Part shown: piece after piece, positions 19,785 through 29,011 of the stretch
How the letters are laid out: the number at the start of each line of letters is the position of its first letter
Position numbering within the stretch: position 1 is the first letter of the stretch
Program-made: the position numbers and the translations under genes
Source of the DNA: an uncultured Synechococcus sp.
GTDB taxonomy: Bacteria > Cyanobacteriota > Cyanobacteriia > PCC-6307 > Cyanobiaceae
DNA length: 64,000 nt
Reading direction: 5' to 3'
Assembly (NCBI GenBank): GCA_949373155.1
Contig: CASICK010000001.1
Coordinates: 1 to 64,000, forward strand
The notes under the pieces: model-generated
The model's input: the letters and a program-made list of their open reading frames with translations, nothing else
What the model was told of the DNA's origin: nothing
Database searches by the model: none

Positions 19785-20492
19785 ATGGCCAGCGTGCAGC
19801 CGCTGCCGATCTTTATTGGTTACGACCCTCGCGAGCGAGCGGCGACCAATGTTTTGATCGACAGCCTTTATCAGCACAGTTCGGTCCCTCTCGCCATCAC
19901 TCCGTTGGTGACACAACAATTGGAGGCGCAAGGGTTGTTTTGGCGTGAGCGGGATCCGAAGCAGAGCACAGCCTTTTCGTTTACTCGCTTTTTGGTGCCC
20001 CATCTGATGGGTTACGAGGGTTGGGCGCTGTTTATGGACTGCGACATGCTCTGTCGCGCTGATGTCAAAGCGTTGTGGGATTTGCGCGATGACCGGTATG
20101 GAGCGATGTGCGTGCAGCACGAGCATGTACCGGGTGAAACTGTGAAGTTCCTTGGAGAGGTTCAGAGCGCCTACCCCAAGAAAAATTGGAGTTCCTTGAT
20201 GCTGCTCAATTGCAGTCGTTGCACCAATCTCACGCCGGATTACGTCAATACCGCTTCAGGGCTTGAATTACATCGCTTCCACTGGCTTGGTGGTGACGAT
20301 GCAATCGGTCCCATTGATGCTGGTTGGAATCACCTTGTGGATGTGCAGGCACCACCCAGCAATGAGGACAAGTATCCGATGCTTCACTGGACTCTTGGGG
20401 GGCCTTGGTTTCGTGAACAACGCACAATGGGAGGGCCCTTGGCAGCGGAGTGGTTCAGTGCCAGGGAAGATGCGATGAAGCTCTGGGATTGA
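19785..20492 (+). CDS. GT8-like nucleotide-sugar transferase
   Basis: About 235 residues with a GT-A fold. It opens with IFIGYDPRE and contains the metal motif MDCDM near 86-90 and a late HWTLGGPWF segment (near 202-210), where GT8 enzymes keep a metal-binding histidine. It lies between kdsA and kdsB on the same strand with a four-base gap to kdsB. A role in Kdo-containing or related surface glycan is suggested only by context. The ATG at 19785 is preferred over the TTG just before it. Confidence 0.8.
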   Translation: MASVQPLPIFIGYDPRERAATNVLIDSLYQHSSVPLAITPLVTQQLEAQGLFWRERDPKQSTAFSFTRFLVPHLMGYEGWALFMDCDMLCRADVKALWDLRDDRYGAMCVQHEHVPGETVKFLGEVQSAYPKKNWSSLMLLNCSRCTNLTPDYVNTASGLELHRFHWLGGDDAIGPIDAGWNHLVDVQAPPSNEDKYPMLHWTLGGPWFREQRTMGGPLAAEWFSAREDAMKLWD

Positions 20493-20496
20493 GGCG

Positions 20497-21315
20497 ATGG
20501 GAATTCAACGCAGTGTGGTAGCCGTGCCAGCCAGGCTTCAGTCGTCCCGATTGCCGAACAAGGTGCTGGCCGACATTGGTGGGAAGTCGATGATTCATCG
20601 TGTCCTGGAGCAATGCGCCAGGGCTACGGGGCCTGAGGCTGTGGTGCTGTGTACAGATAGCTCCGCTCTGCAGGAGTCGGCACAGTCCTGGGGATTTCCC
20701 GTGCTCATGACTGCGGAGCAGTGCAGTTCCGGCAGTGAACGTATTGCCTCAGTGGCTGACCTGTTGGTGGCGATGGCCTGGGGCGAAACGGTAGAAAGCT
20801 GGGATGCAAGTACGAGACAGGCACGCCTTGCCTCAACCGCTGTGATCAATGTGCAGGGGGATCAGCCGTTTCTTGACCCTGATGTGGTGACCGAGATGGC
20901 GGCGGTATTTGATCAAAGCAATCCTGCGCCAGCTGTGGTCACGCCGGTCTACCGCCTCAACCCTGGGACGATTCACAATCCAGCGGTAGTGAAAACTCTC
21001 CTCGCCAGTGATGGGCGAGCTCTCTATTTTTCTCGTTCGGCCATACCCCATGTGCGGGATGTGGATCCTACGGAGTGGCACAAGCACACCGACTACTGGG
21101 GGCATGTGGGAATGTATGGCTTCAGAGGAGATGTACTTAATGGTTGGGATAGTTTGCCAGCTTCACCATTAGAAAATTTGGAACGTTTAGAGCAACTTCG
21201 CCTTATTGAGGCAGGTCATACCATCGCCACCTTTCGGGTTGAGGGAACGTTTCTTTCTATCGATACGGCGGAGCAGTTGGAAAAAGCTCGGGAAATTGCT
21301 TTTAGGAATTCTTAG
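20497..21315 (+). CDS. kdsB: CMP-Kdo synthetase
   Basis: Activates Kdo with CTP to CMP-Kdo, the donor for Kdo transferases. The 272-residue protein has the pyrophosphorylase signature PARLQSSRLPNKVLADI near 11-27, SGSERIASV near 78-86, NVQGDQPFLDP near 116-126 and the late FSRSAIPH motif. The stop TAG shares its last base with the GTG start of the next membrane-protein gene. With kdsA, kdsC and kdsD it completes the Kdo route. A Kdo transferase is not seen in the window. Confidence 0.95.
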   Translation: MGIQRSVVAVPARLQSSRLPNKVLADIGGKSMIHRVLEQCARATGPEAVVLCTDSSALQESAQSWGFPVLMTAEQCSSGSERIASVADLLVAMAWGETVESWDASTRQARLASTAVINVQGDQPFLDPDVVTEMAAVFDQSNPAPAVVTPVYRLNPGTIHNPAVVKTLLASDGRALYFSRSAIPHVRDVDPTEWHKHTDYWGHVGMYGFRGDVLNGWDSLPASPLENLERLEQLRLIEAGHTIATFRVEGTFLSIDTAEQLEKAREIAFRNS

Positions 21316-22670
21316 TGAAAAATCGCTCTGTTCAAAGCCAGTTTGTAGCCCAGGGTCTTTTGGCCTATGTGCCTTGGGCTATTGGAGTCGTGATTTGTTT
21401 GGCACTATTCAATGGTGCACTGAATTACAAAGACAATTCTTTGGACGAGCTTTTCTCGAAGTGCAATTTGCGTTTGCTGGATTCTGTTCGAAGTTGGAGT
21501 GAAGTTGGGTTTTGGAATCTTGGTGGGTTGATGTCTTTTAGAGGCTCTTTGACTCCACTTTCTGCCCCAACCTCCCTGTATTCTTCACAATCAACTCTGT
21601 ATATCGTTCCTCATTTTATTGCTTATTTGTGGGGTGGGACTGCTGCTTTTTGGGTGATTATTCGTTCAAATGCGTATGTCTCAGCAGGAGTGATGTCTTT
21701 GTCAGTCGCTATCTTGGCGTGGCTGTTGTCTGAAGAGTGGATTGAAACGGTTCGATCACCCCGCTTTTTGCTTGGTTTGGCTCTCTTCGCGTCCTTTGCG
21801 ATTACCTTCCCTAATGAAGGGATTTGGGGCGGACTGTGGAATAGCGATGATCGTGGGCTTTCTTCCGCACTCCTTGCCTTAGCTTCAGCCTCTTTTGCGG
21901 TATCTGTGAGGTTGAATCAAGTTTTTTGGCATCGTGTTTCAGCTGTCTTGCTGGTGTCCGCTGCGATTGGGTGCCCTCGGATGGGAGTGATGCTTGCAAT
22001 TACAATTTTAATCGGGCGTTATGGCCTTGCTCGGAAGTATTTGTCAGTCGCTGCCGTTTTCTCTTGGCCAATGGTATTGGTGCTTCTTGGATCGAGTGCA
22101 CTGCATTATGTACGTGTTGGCTTGGTAGACCTCACTGGAAGATATGTATTAGGTGGCTCCTCAATGCTTGACCGATTCGGATTCATTCATAGAATGCGTA
22201 CGAAGGGTCAGTCTGATCTTGACTATGAATCTATTACTCAGACTTTCGGATTTGCATGGCGTCAATCTGAGCTGATGATCGGCCGTATCCCTTTTATTTC
22301 TTCAGTGGAGCATCTGCTTCTCTATATGTTTTCTGCTGGAGGTTTGATTCTTCTCTTCAAAAGAATGCAGCTTTCCCAATCACGCTACATAGCCCCTATT
22401 TCTTTAGTCACAGCACCACCTCTGCTTTGGGGGGTTTTGATTAATCAGTCTGTTTCTGAGCATCCTGATATTCATGCGATTACATGGGTAGTGCCTTTTG
22501 CTCTAGGTCTTTTTTGTCTGCTCGAAAGGCTCGTCACTTTTGTGTTCGGTCGCTTTGGAATGTTCTGGTCGGTTATAGCTGGTTCATGGATGGCATATTG
22601 GTTATTCCTCTGGCAAGTTCAATATTTTCTTCGTTTCTACCCAGCACTTCGCATTCCTTATCCCCTGTAG
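21315..22670 (+). CDS. polytopic membrane protein, glycan region
   Basis: A 451-residue protein with about ten hydrophobic segments and a long extracytoplasmic-type loop in the first third, the topology of GT-C sugar transferases or Wzy polymerases. No catalytic signature is certain; an NYKDNSLDELFSK segment (near 36-48) supplies the acidic residues that GT-C enzymes need after the first helix. The GTG start overlaps the kdsB stop by one base. It is AT-richer than kdsB, as is the next gene, so both may be later arrivals to this locus. Confidence 0.8.
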   Translation: MKNRSVQSQFVAQGLLAYVPWAIGVVICLALFNGALNYKDNSLDELFSKCNLRLLDSVRSWSEVGFWNLGGLMSFRGSLTPLSAPTSLYSSQSTLYIVPHFIAYLWGGTAAFWVIIRSNAYVSAGVMSLSVAILAWLLSEEWIETVRSPRFLLGLALFASFAITFPNEGIWGGLWNSDDRGLSSALLALASASFAVSVRLNQVFWHRVSAVLLVSAAIGCPRMGVMLAITILIGRYGLARKYLSVAAVFSWPMVLVLLGSSALHYVRVGLVDLTGRYVLGGSSMLDRFGFIHRMRTKGQSDLDYESITQTFGFAWRQSELMIGRIPFISSVEHLLLYMFSAGGLILLFKRMQLSQSRYIAPISLVTAPPLLWGVLINQSVSEHPDIHAITWVVPFALGLFCLLERLVTFVFGRFGMFWSVIAGSWMAYWLFLWQVQYFLRFYPALRIPYPL

Positions 22671-22682
22671 AGAGGAATACGC

Positions 22683-23733
22683 ATGATTCAAAGAATTAAG
22701 TTAAGCTTGAAGAGGCGCTTCGGACGTAAACGCTTCCATTCCATCATTCCTAACAGTGTGGATGGATCATAAGTGTTTGCTTGCTTATTTGCCAGTGCGT
22801 CAGCAGGGTTGGATTCTTGATTTTCTTTGGAAAGACCTTTGTAAGAAACTTATTCTGATCCCCGGGCTGGAATCAGGTATTGCTTTAAACCCAAAAGATC
22901 TTGCGATGAAATCTTTTGGAAAGGATGTTTTTGTTATTGCTATGGATTTGAAACATCTCAATGAGTTGATTGAGATGGGCTTCCCTCCTGAGCGGATTGT
23001 CTTCTACCACACCCATGTTCGGCTTGGTCTTGCCATCAAGAAACTTGATTTATTGCATGCGATTCTTGTGCTGAATGGTTTTGAGAGGGAGTTGATTGCG
23101 ATGCGCAAGGTGGAGAGAGATCGCATCTATCTTTTCCCTGCAGGCTATGACGAATCCCTTTTCTCCCCTCCCGATTGTCCAGTTGAACGGCCGATTGATG
23201 TTTTGTTTGTTGGTCGTTATAGGCGTGGTAAGGATGGGTATTACCATCAGCGAAAGCGTTATCCTTTTCAAGTAGAACTTGCCAAAAAGTTATTGGATCA
23301 GGGTAAGAGTGTTGCTTTCCTTGGCAATGATTGGCAAGATTGCGAATACACTCTTGATAATCGTTTGCAGCTCTTTAACGTAGAGCATTTAAATTACGTT
23401 GAGATTTATCGTCAAGCTCGTTTGGTTTGTTCTGTGGCAGGGCAGGAAGGTGGGCCAGTCTCGTTCCTTGAGGGGATGGCTTGTGGATGCTTGATGGTAT
23501 CTTCGCCAACAGGCTTTACGACAGATTTGAATGCTGACCAGGTGGCCTGTTGGACCCTGCCTTTGGTCGACTCTGCTAATGATTGGGCTGATTCAATCCA
23601 GCATATTCTTGCTCATAACTCTTCGCCTACTTCTGACCAGCAACTAAGCCGAGAGAGTTATCTAAACATGGCTAAATTTTCTTCATTGGCATTGCAACTA
23701 GTAGAGATATGTTGGCCAGGCGCAGATGCTTAG
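22683..23733 (+). CDS. GT1/CgeB-like glycosyltransferase, 5' frameshift suspected
   Basis: The main frame, open from a GTG at 22756, encodes a GT-B protein with the donor-side elements VLFVGRYRRGK and AGQEGGPVSFLEGMACGCLMVSS. However, an ATG at 22683 with AGAGGA seven bases upstream opens a second frame (MIQRIKLSLKRRFGRK) that stops where the main frame begins. One inserted base near 22750 would join them and give the usual basic N-terminus before the first Rossmann strand (HKCLLAYLPV). I therefore treat 22683 as the real start and the break as a one-base error or recent mutation. Confidence 0.8.
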
Positions 23734-23766
23734 CTTCCTTTTGTTTGTGTGATTTCTTCCCCTTCT

Positions 23767-24683
23767 CTAGGCTAATTCCGTATTCAGAGTGACTGCATCC
23801 TCTTTTATGTTATTTTTAGGCTTAAATTGGTCAACTAAATACTCTATTTTTCGAATTTTGCTCATGCTGAATGTGGTGCGGGTAATGGCTTCATACGCTA
23901 ATTCCAGCGCATCAGCTTGCGCTAGGGCTGGAATGGTTAAGCCTAATTGATCCGAAAGAGGGTGAATCTTAGATAGCTCGACGGGTATGCCGTGCAGTAT
24001 TAGATTTAATGCAAACATCGAAGTCGGGCAAGCGGCAAAATCAACTTTATTTGTATTAATAGATATGCGCTGGTTGTTGTTGATGGTTTTTCCCCTTTCG
24101 CCCTCTGGAGTTATTCTGATTTCAAGGCGTTTGAAGGAGCTGAAGACTTCCAGTCCCGCATCCATTGCCCTTCTCTCGAACTGATTTGCGTGACACTTTT
24201 GAGCGAAGCATTGTTTGAGTTGGAGCGCTACAATTACAGGCGCTGGCTTGATGAAAAGTGCGATGCTGCTGGCGCCTTTCCCAGAGAATTGACCCATAAG
24301 CTGCAGTACCAATTGATTCTGTATTGTCTTCAAATGGGTGTGGATTGCGTTTTTGTCATGCGAGCTCAATAGTTTCCGCGTGAGAATTCAACACCACGCA
24401 GAATTTGATCATGAACTGCTAGTCGGTAAATATTGTTTCGTAGTGACTCTGGGCCGAAGCCATGATCTGCAATTAGTACGTTGTTGTATGGCGTGAGGTT
24501 CGGATTGTTTTGGCAACATCGTGCTTGTCGTGCGATGTTGCCAAGATATCCGTAGGTGAGCATGGGACTTGTCCCTGCAGGCTTAACCCGCAGTCGAAAA
24601 GGATGACTCAGTCGATGTGCGCGTTTGCAAATCGTTCTCAGGTAACGGTCGCCACGCTCGTAATTAGGCAGAAGGTAGTGCAC
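23767..24683 (-). pseudogene. unrecognised gene downstream of kdsC, frameshifted
   Basis: Two minus-strand frames fit together: 24683-24366 (105 residues, ending VEFSRGNY) and a following 199-residue frame that opens at 24369, one base out of phase and overlapping the stop by two bases. A one-base deletion near 24367 would join them into about 305 residues. The first part has IADHGFGPESLRNN; the second has GKGASSIALFIKP and later a HGIPVEL segment, reminiscent of GT-B glycan enzymes but not assignable. It starts five bases after the kdsC stop, so kdsD-kdsC and this gene form one operon. A Kdo-related transferase is a guess from position. Confidence 0.6.
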
Positions 24684-24688
24684 CAGTG

Positions 24689-25252
24689 TCAGTCGTTTTG
24701 ATCTCGCCAGCCATTACGACTCAGGTTTTTCCAGATCCCACGGCTGGCCAGGATTGCTTCTGCTGCTTCTCTGACGGCTCCATGGCCACCGTTGCGTCTG
24801 AGGACCCAATCAGCTCGGCGGCGCACTGCTCTGCAAGCGTCAGCTGGCGTTATCAGCAGTTCAATCTGTTGCCGGACGGCTAAATCGTTGAGGTCATCGC
24901 CGATGAAGCCAGTGTGATGTCTGTCGACCCTGAGGTCGCCTTGAAGACGAGCCAGTGCATTCGGCTTGTCTTTGATACCCACCAAACAGTGTTCGATGCC
25001 CAGCTGCTCGGCTCTTGCCTCGGTGGCCCCCCCTCTTCCGCCGCTCAAAAAGGCCAGCTTCAGCCCTGCTTGTTGGAGCAAGCGGATGCCTAGGCCATCT
25101 CGCACATCAAAGCGTTTCTGGAGTTGCCCTTCTGGGTTGAACCAGAGGCCACCATCCGTGAGCACGCCATCTACGTCGAGGACGAGTAGTTCGATCGAAG
25201 CGAGCCTTTCGTAGATGCGTTGACGTTGCCAAGCGCTCCAAAGCTTCTTCAT
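24689..25252 (-). CDS. kdsC: Kdo-8-phosphate phosphatase (HAD family)
   Basis: Removes phosphate from Kdo-8-phosphate. The 187-residue C0-type HAD protein has motif I LDVDGVLTDG near 25-34, a threonine/serine motif II in FLSGGRGGAT, and motif III with IGDDLNDL near 116-123. Its ATG lies inside the last codons of kdsD (ATGA overlap 25249-25252), so the two are translationally coupled. Confidence 0.95.
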   Translation of the reverse strand: MKKLWSAWQRQRIYERLASIELLVLDVDGVLTDGGLWFNPEGQLQKRFDVRDGLGIRLLQQAGLKLAFLSGGRGGATEARAEQLGIEHCLVGIKDKPNALARLQGDLRVDRHHTGFIGDDLNDLAVRQQIELLITPADACRAVRRRADWVLRRNGGHGAVREAAEAILASRGIWKNLSRNGWRDQND

Positions 25253-26235
25253 ACCAGCCCTGCCTGAACAAGGTCATGAAGCCGCAGAAGCCCTTGCAGC
25301 TTTTGGTCTGCATCTACTACCGGCAGCACGGAAATCGCTTTGCGACGGTTGTGTTCCATCGCCTTTAAGGCTTCAACGGCTAACACATTAGGTGCAGTCG
25401 TGATCGGATCCGTTGTCATCAGGTCGCTGGCCTTAAGCGTTGCCCACTGCTCACTTTTATGGTCGCGCAATGCCCGTCGTAGATCTCCATCAGTAATTAA
25501 CCCGATGAGTCGATCAGGGGTTGTGGGATCCTCCACCCAGCTACTGCCAATCGCTCCGGTGGTCAGCTGACTGATCACCTCCGGCAGCGGGGTGTCGCTT
25601 TGCAGGGCAAGGAGCTGGATTCGGGGCACCATCAGATCGGCCACCGTCATGGTGAGCTGTTTGCCGAGGGATCCTGCAGGGTGATTGATGGCAAAATCAG
25701 CGGGTGAAATCCCGCGTCGCTCCATCCAAACGGCAGCGAGGGCATCCCCGATGGCCATGGCTACGGCCGTGCTGGCGGTCGGCGCCAGATTGAGGGGGCA
25801 TGCCTCTCGATCCACACTGGCGTCCAGCACCACATCGCTGCCTCGGGCTAAGGATGATTGGGCTCGTCCGACTAGCGCGATTCGGGCTGTGCCTCGGCGC
25901 GTGAGGTGGGGCAAGACCTCCAAGAGCTCAGCGGTTTCGCCGCTGTTGGATAGCAGCAGACAGACGTCGTCGGGGGCGACCACCCCTAGATCCCCATGCA
26001 AGGCATCAAGTGGATTTAGGTAGAGCGCCATCAAGCCGATGGACGAAAAGGTGGCTGCGATCTTGCGTGCCACGATTCCACTCTTGCCCACACCGGTGAT
26101 CACCAGCTTGGCTTTGCTGTCAGCGCAGCGTTCCAGTAATTGAAGCGCTCCCTCTACCTCCTCACTGCTGAGGCGTGCAGAGGCGGCGGCGATCGCCGCC
26201 GCCTCTTCCTGCAAGCAGCGTGTAAGTGAGGACAA
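25249..26235 (-). CDS. kdsD: arabinose-5-phosphate isomerase
   Basis: Interconverts ribulose-5-phosphate and arabinose-5-phosphate, the feedstock of KdsA. The 328-residue protein has the N-terminal SIS domain, with VITGVGKSGIVARK near 45-58, LLSNSGETAELL near 93-104 and AINHPAGSLGK near 182-192. Two CBS domains (about 203-262 and 275-325) follow, as in E. coli KdsD. It is the first gene of the minus-strand kdsD-kdsC unit. The divergent small frame and pcrA lie upstream. Confidence 0.95.
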   Translation of the reverse strand: MSSLTRCLQEEAAAIAAASARLSSEEVEGALQLLERCADSKAKLVITGVGKSGIVARKIAATFSSIGLMALYLNPLDALHGDLGVVAPDDVCLLLSNSGETAELLEVLPHLTRRGTARIALVGRAQSSLARGSDVVLDASVDREACPLNLAPTASTAVAMAIGDALAAVWMERRGISPADFAINHPAGSLGKQLTMTVADLMVPRIQLLALQSDTPLPEVISQLTTGAIGSSWVEDPTTPDRLIGLITDGDLRRALRDHKSEQWATLKASDLMTTDPITTAPNVLAVEALKAMEHNRRKAISVLPVVDADQKLQGLLRLHDLVQAGLV

Positions 26236-26305
26236 GCTTCTAAGACTCGGGATTTCCCATTCTTGTTCATTCAGGGATCTTCAAGGTTGGTTCAAGTTGT
26301 AATGA

Positions 26306-26599
26306 ATGGGTTCCGAGCTGATTGAGCGCTTAAGGGGCGCCGTGCCCTGGCTGGAAGTCCTCATCCCATGGTCAAGGTCTGGATTTCAGCCTGTGGTGCG
26401 GGCTCAAATTTTCCAAACGTCTTTCCAAGCCACTTGGGATGGATCGTGTCTTGATTTGTGGCTAGGTGTGGTTTTGGCTGAATTCACCTTGCTGAAGACA
26501 GTCATGCAGCAAGTGGTGTCTGAATATCTTCTGGCGATTGCTTGGTGGGTAGCGACTGCTCCCAGTTCGTCAGAGAGCTCGCATACCATCATCGAATGA
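26306..26599 (+). CDS. small hypothetical frame coupled to pcrA
   Basis: A 97-residue frame, rich in tryptophan and hydrophobic residues, ends with the ATGA that provides the pcrA start (26596-26599). Such overlaps usually mark real coupled genes, but the composition could also be chance in a leader region. No family is recognised. A second ATG at 26302 is out of frame. Confidence 0.4.
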   Translation: MGSELIERLRGAVPWLEVLIPWSRSGFQPVVRAQIFQTSFQATWDGSCLDLWLGVVLAEFTLLKTVMQQVVSEYLLAIAWWVATAPSSSESSHTIIE

Positions 26600-29007
26600 G
26601 CTTTTTAGCCGGTCTGAATGATGCCCAGAAGCGGGCGGTTGATCACCATGAAGGCCCTCTTCTGGTGGTTGCTGGAGCTGGGAGCGGTAAGACCAGGGCA
26701 CTGACCCATCGCATTGCTCATTTGATTGGTGAGCATGGGGCCGATCCGGCCCAGATCTTGGCGGTGACGTTCACCAATAAGGCCGCCCGTGAGATGAAAG
26801 AGCGGTTGGAACTGCTTCTGGCTCAACGCTTAGCCCAAAGTCAATTCGGTCAACCCTGGAGCACGCTTCCTCCGGTGGAGCAGCGTCAGTTACGCACGCG
26901 GATTTATCGCGAGGTCACGAAAGAATTATGGATTGGCACATTTCATGCCTTGTTTGCACGGCTGTTGCGCTTCGATATCGATAAATTTAAGGACCCTGAA
27001 GGCCTCACCTGGACGAAGCAATTCTCCATTTATGACGAGGCGGATGCTCAGAGTTTGGTGAAGGAGATTGTGACCCAAGAGTTGCAGCTTGATCCAAAAC
27101 GCTTTGAGCCTAAAAAAGTGCGTTGGGCGATCAGTAACGCCAAAAATCAAGGCTGGTCACCCGACGATTTAGAGGCCAACGCCGAGGGGCAGCGGGGCAA
27201 GCTCAGCGCTGATGTGTATAGGCGCTATCGCAAGGCTCTGGCAGCGAACAATGCCCTGGATTTCGATGACCTTCTGCTCCTTCCTGTGCAGTTGCTTCAG
27301 CAGAATGAGCAAGTGCGTGGGTATTGGTATCGCCGGTTTCGGCACGTGCTTGTCGATGAATATCAAGACACTAATCGCACCCAGTATGAGTTGATTAAAC
27401 TGTTGGTGACGGATGGCAAAGAGCCGCAACAAGTAGATGATTGGTCAGGGCGATCAGTGTTTGTGGTGGGTGATGCTGACCAAAGTATCTATAGCTTTCG
27501 TGCCGCAGATTTCACGATTTTGATGGGATTTCAGGACGACTTTGGTGACAAAGCTCCTGACGATGTCACCCGCACGATGGTGAAGTTGGAGGAGAATTAT
27601 CGATCCACCGCCACCATTTTGGAAGCTGCAAATGCCCTGATTTGTAATAACACCGAGCGGATCGACAAAGTGCTGCGTCCCACGCGAGGTGAGGGTGAGT
27701 TGATCTCACTCACCCGCTGCGATGACGAAATCGCCGAAGCGGAAGCGGTGGTGCATCGGATGCGGATGATGGAGGCGGCCAATCCAGATCTCAGCTGGAA
27801 AGATATGGCCGTGCTGTATCGCACCAATGCCCAGTCTCGAGCGATTGAAGAATCCTTGGTGCGCTGGCGCATCCCCTATGTGGTTGTTGGTGGTCTGCGT
27901 TTCTACGACCGTCGCGAAATCAAAGACCTGTTGGGTTATTTGCGCCTTTTGATCAATCCCGCCGACACCGTCAGCTTGCTGCGGGTGATCAACGTGCCCA
28001 AGCGTGGCATCGGTAAAACCACCATTCAGCGTTTAACCGACGCTGCCAATCAGCTGGGGATTCCGCTTTGGGACGTGGTGAGCGATCCCGAGGCGGTGCG
28101 TTCCCTGGGCGGTCGTTCCGCAAGGGGGTTGCTTCAGTTCTGTGAATTGATCAACGGCATGAAGGAGCGCATCCATGTTGCAACTCCTTCAGAACTCATC
28201 CAAGAGGTGATGGAGAAGAGCGGTTACGTCAGTGAGTTGATCGCTGATGGCTCCGATGAGGCCGAAGAGCGTCGCCGCAACCTCCAGGAGCTAGTGAATG
28301 CGGGTCTCCAATATCAGGAAGAAAATGATGAGGGTGATCTAGAGGGATTTCTGGCCTCCGCCGCGCTCGCCAGTGATGCGGATAGCAAGGATACGGCGGC
28401 AGACAGGGTCACCTTGATGACGTTGCACAGCAGCAAGGGACTCGAATTTCCAGTGGTGTGCCTGGTTGGGCTGGAGCAGGGCTTGTTCCCCAGCTATCGC
28501 TCCCTGGATGACCCGGCGTCACTGGAGGAGGAGCGCCGGCTTTGCTATGTCGGCATCACCCGCGCAAAAGAGCGCTTATTCATCTCCCACGCCAGTGAGC
28601 GGCGCTTGTGGGGCGGAATGCGCGAGCCGGCGATGCCCAGCGTGTTTCTTTCTGAATTGCCGGAAGGTCTTGTTCAGGGCGATGTGCCTCGAAGCGGAGG
28701 AGCGGCGCTAAGGCGTGAGCAGCGCCTAGAGCGACTCACCCGCGTTGACCGCAATGACTCACAACGGGTGGCCTCTGGCGGAGCATCCGGAGCGCCAGCC
28801 AATGCCGTGCGTCGCCGCCAGGCTGGACCAGCCCCAGGAAAAAGCTGGAGTGTGGGCGATCAGGTGGTCCATGCCAGCTTCGGTGTCGGGGAGATCACCC
28901 ACACGTTTGGTAGTGGCGAAAAGGTGTCGATTGCCGTGAAATTTGCGGGCATGGGGCCCAAAATTCTCGATCCGCGCTTGGCCCCCATCGAGCCTTCTGG
29001 AGGCTGA
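26596..29007 (+). CDS. pcrA: UvrD/PcrA-type superfamily 1 DNA helicase
   Basis: A 3'-5' ATP-dependent helicase of DNA repair and replication restart. The 803-residue protein starts at MSFLAGLNDAQ and has Walker A AGAGSGKT at 26-33, TFTNKAAREMKERL (motif Ia), VDEYQDTNRTQYELI (motif II), GDADQSIYSFRAAD (III), EENYRS (IV), VTLMTLHSSKGLEFPVV (V) and YVGITRAKERLF (VI). A C-terminal Tudor-like domain (VGDQVVHASFGVGEI) is typical of PcrA. Five bases separate it from cca. Confidence 0.96.
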   Translation: MSFLAGLNDAQKRAVDHHEGPLLVVAGAGSGKTRALTHRIAHLIGEHGADPAQILAVTFTNKAAREMKERLELLLAQRLAQSQFGQPWSTLPPVEQRQLRTRIYREVTKELWIGTFHALFARLLRFDIDKFKDPEGLTWTKQFSIYDEADAQSLVKEIVTQELQLDPKRFEPKKVRWAISNAKNQGWSPDDLEANAEGQRGKLSADVYRRYRKALAANNALDFDDLLLLPVQLLQQNEQVRGYWYRRFRHVLVDEYQDTNRTQYELIKLLVTDGKEPQQVDDWSGRSVFVVGDADQSIYSFRAADFTILMGFQDDFGDKAPDDVTRTMVKLEENYRSTATILEAANALICNNTERIDKVLRPTRGEGELISLTRCDDEIAEAEAVVHRMRMMEAANPDLSWKDMAVLYRTNAQSRAIEESLVRWRIPYVVVGGLRFYDRREIKDLLGYLRLLINPADTVSLLRVINVPKRGIGKTTIQRLTDAANQLGIPLWDVVSDPEAVRSLGGRSARGLLQFCELINGMKERIHVATPSELIQEVMEKSGYVSELIADGSDEAEERRRNLQELVNAGLQYQEENDEGDLEGFLASAALASDADSKDTAADRVTLMTLHSSKGLEFPVVCLVGLEQGLFPSYRSLDDPASLEEERRLCYVGITRAKERLFISHASERRLWGGMREPAMPSVFLSELPEGLVQGDVPRSGGAALRREQRLERLTRVDRNDSQRVASGGASGAPANAVRRRQAGPAPGKSWSVGDQVVHASFGVGEITHTFGSGEKVSIAVKFAGMGPKILDPRLAPIEPSGG

Positions 29008-29011
29008 TCGG

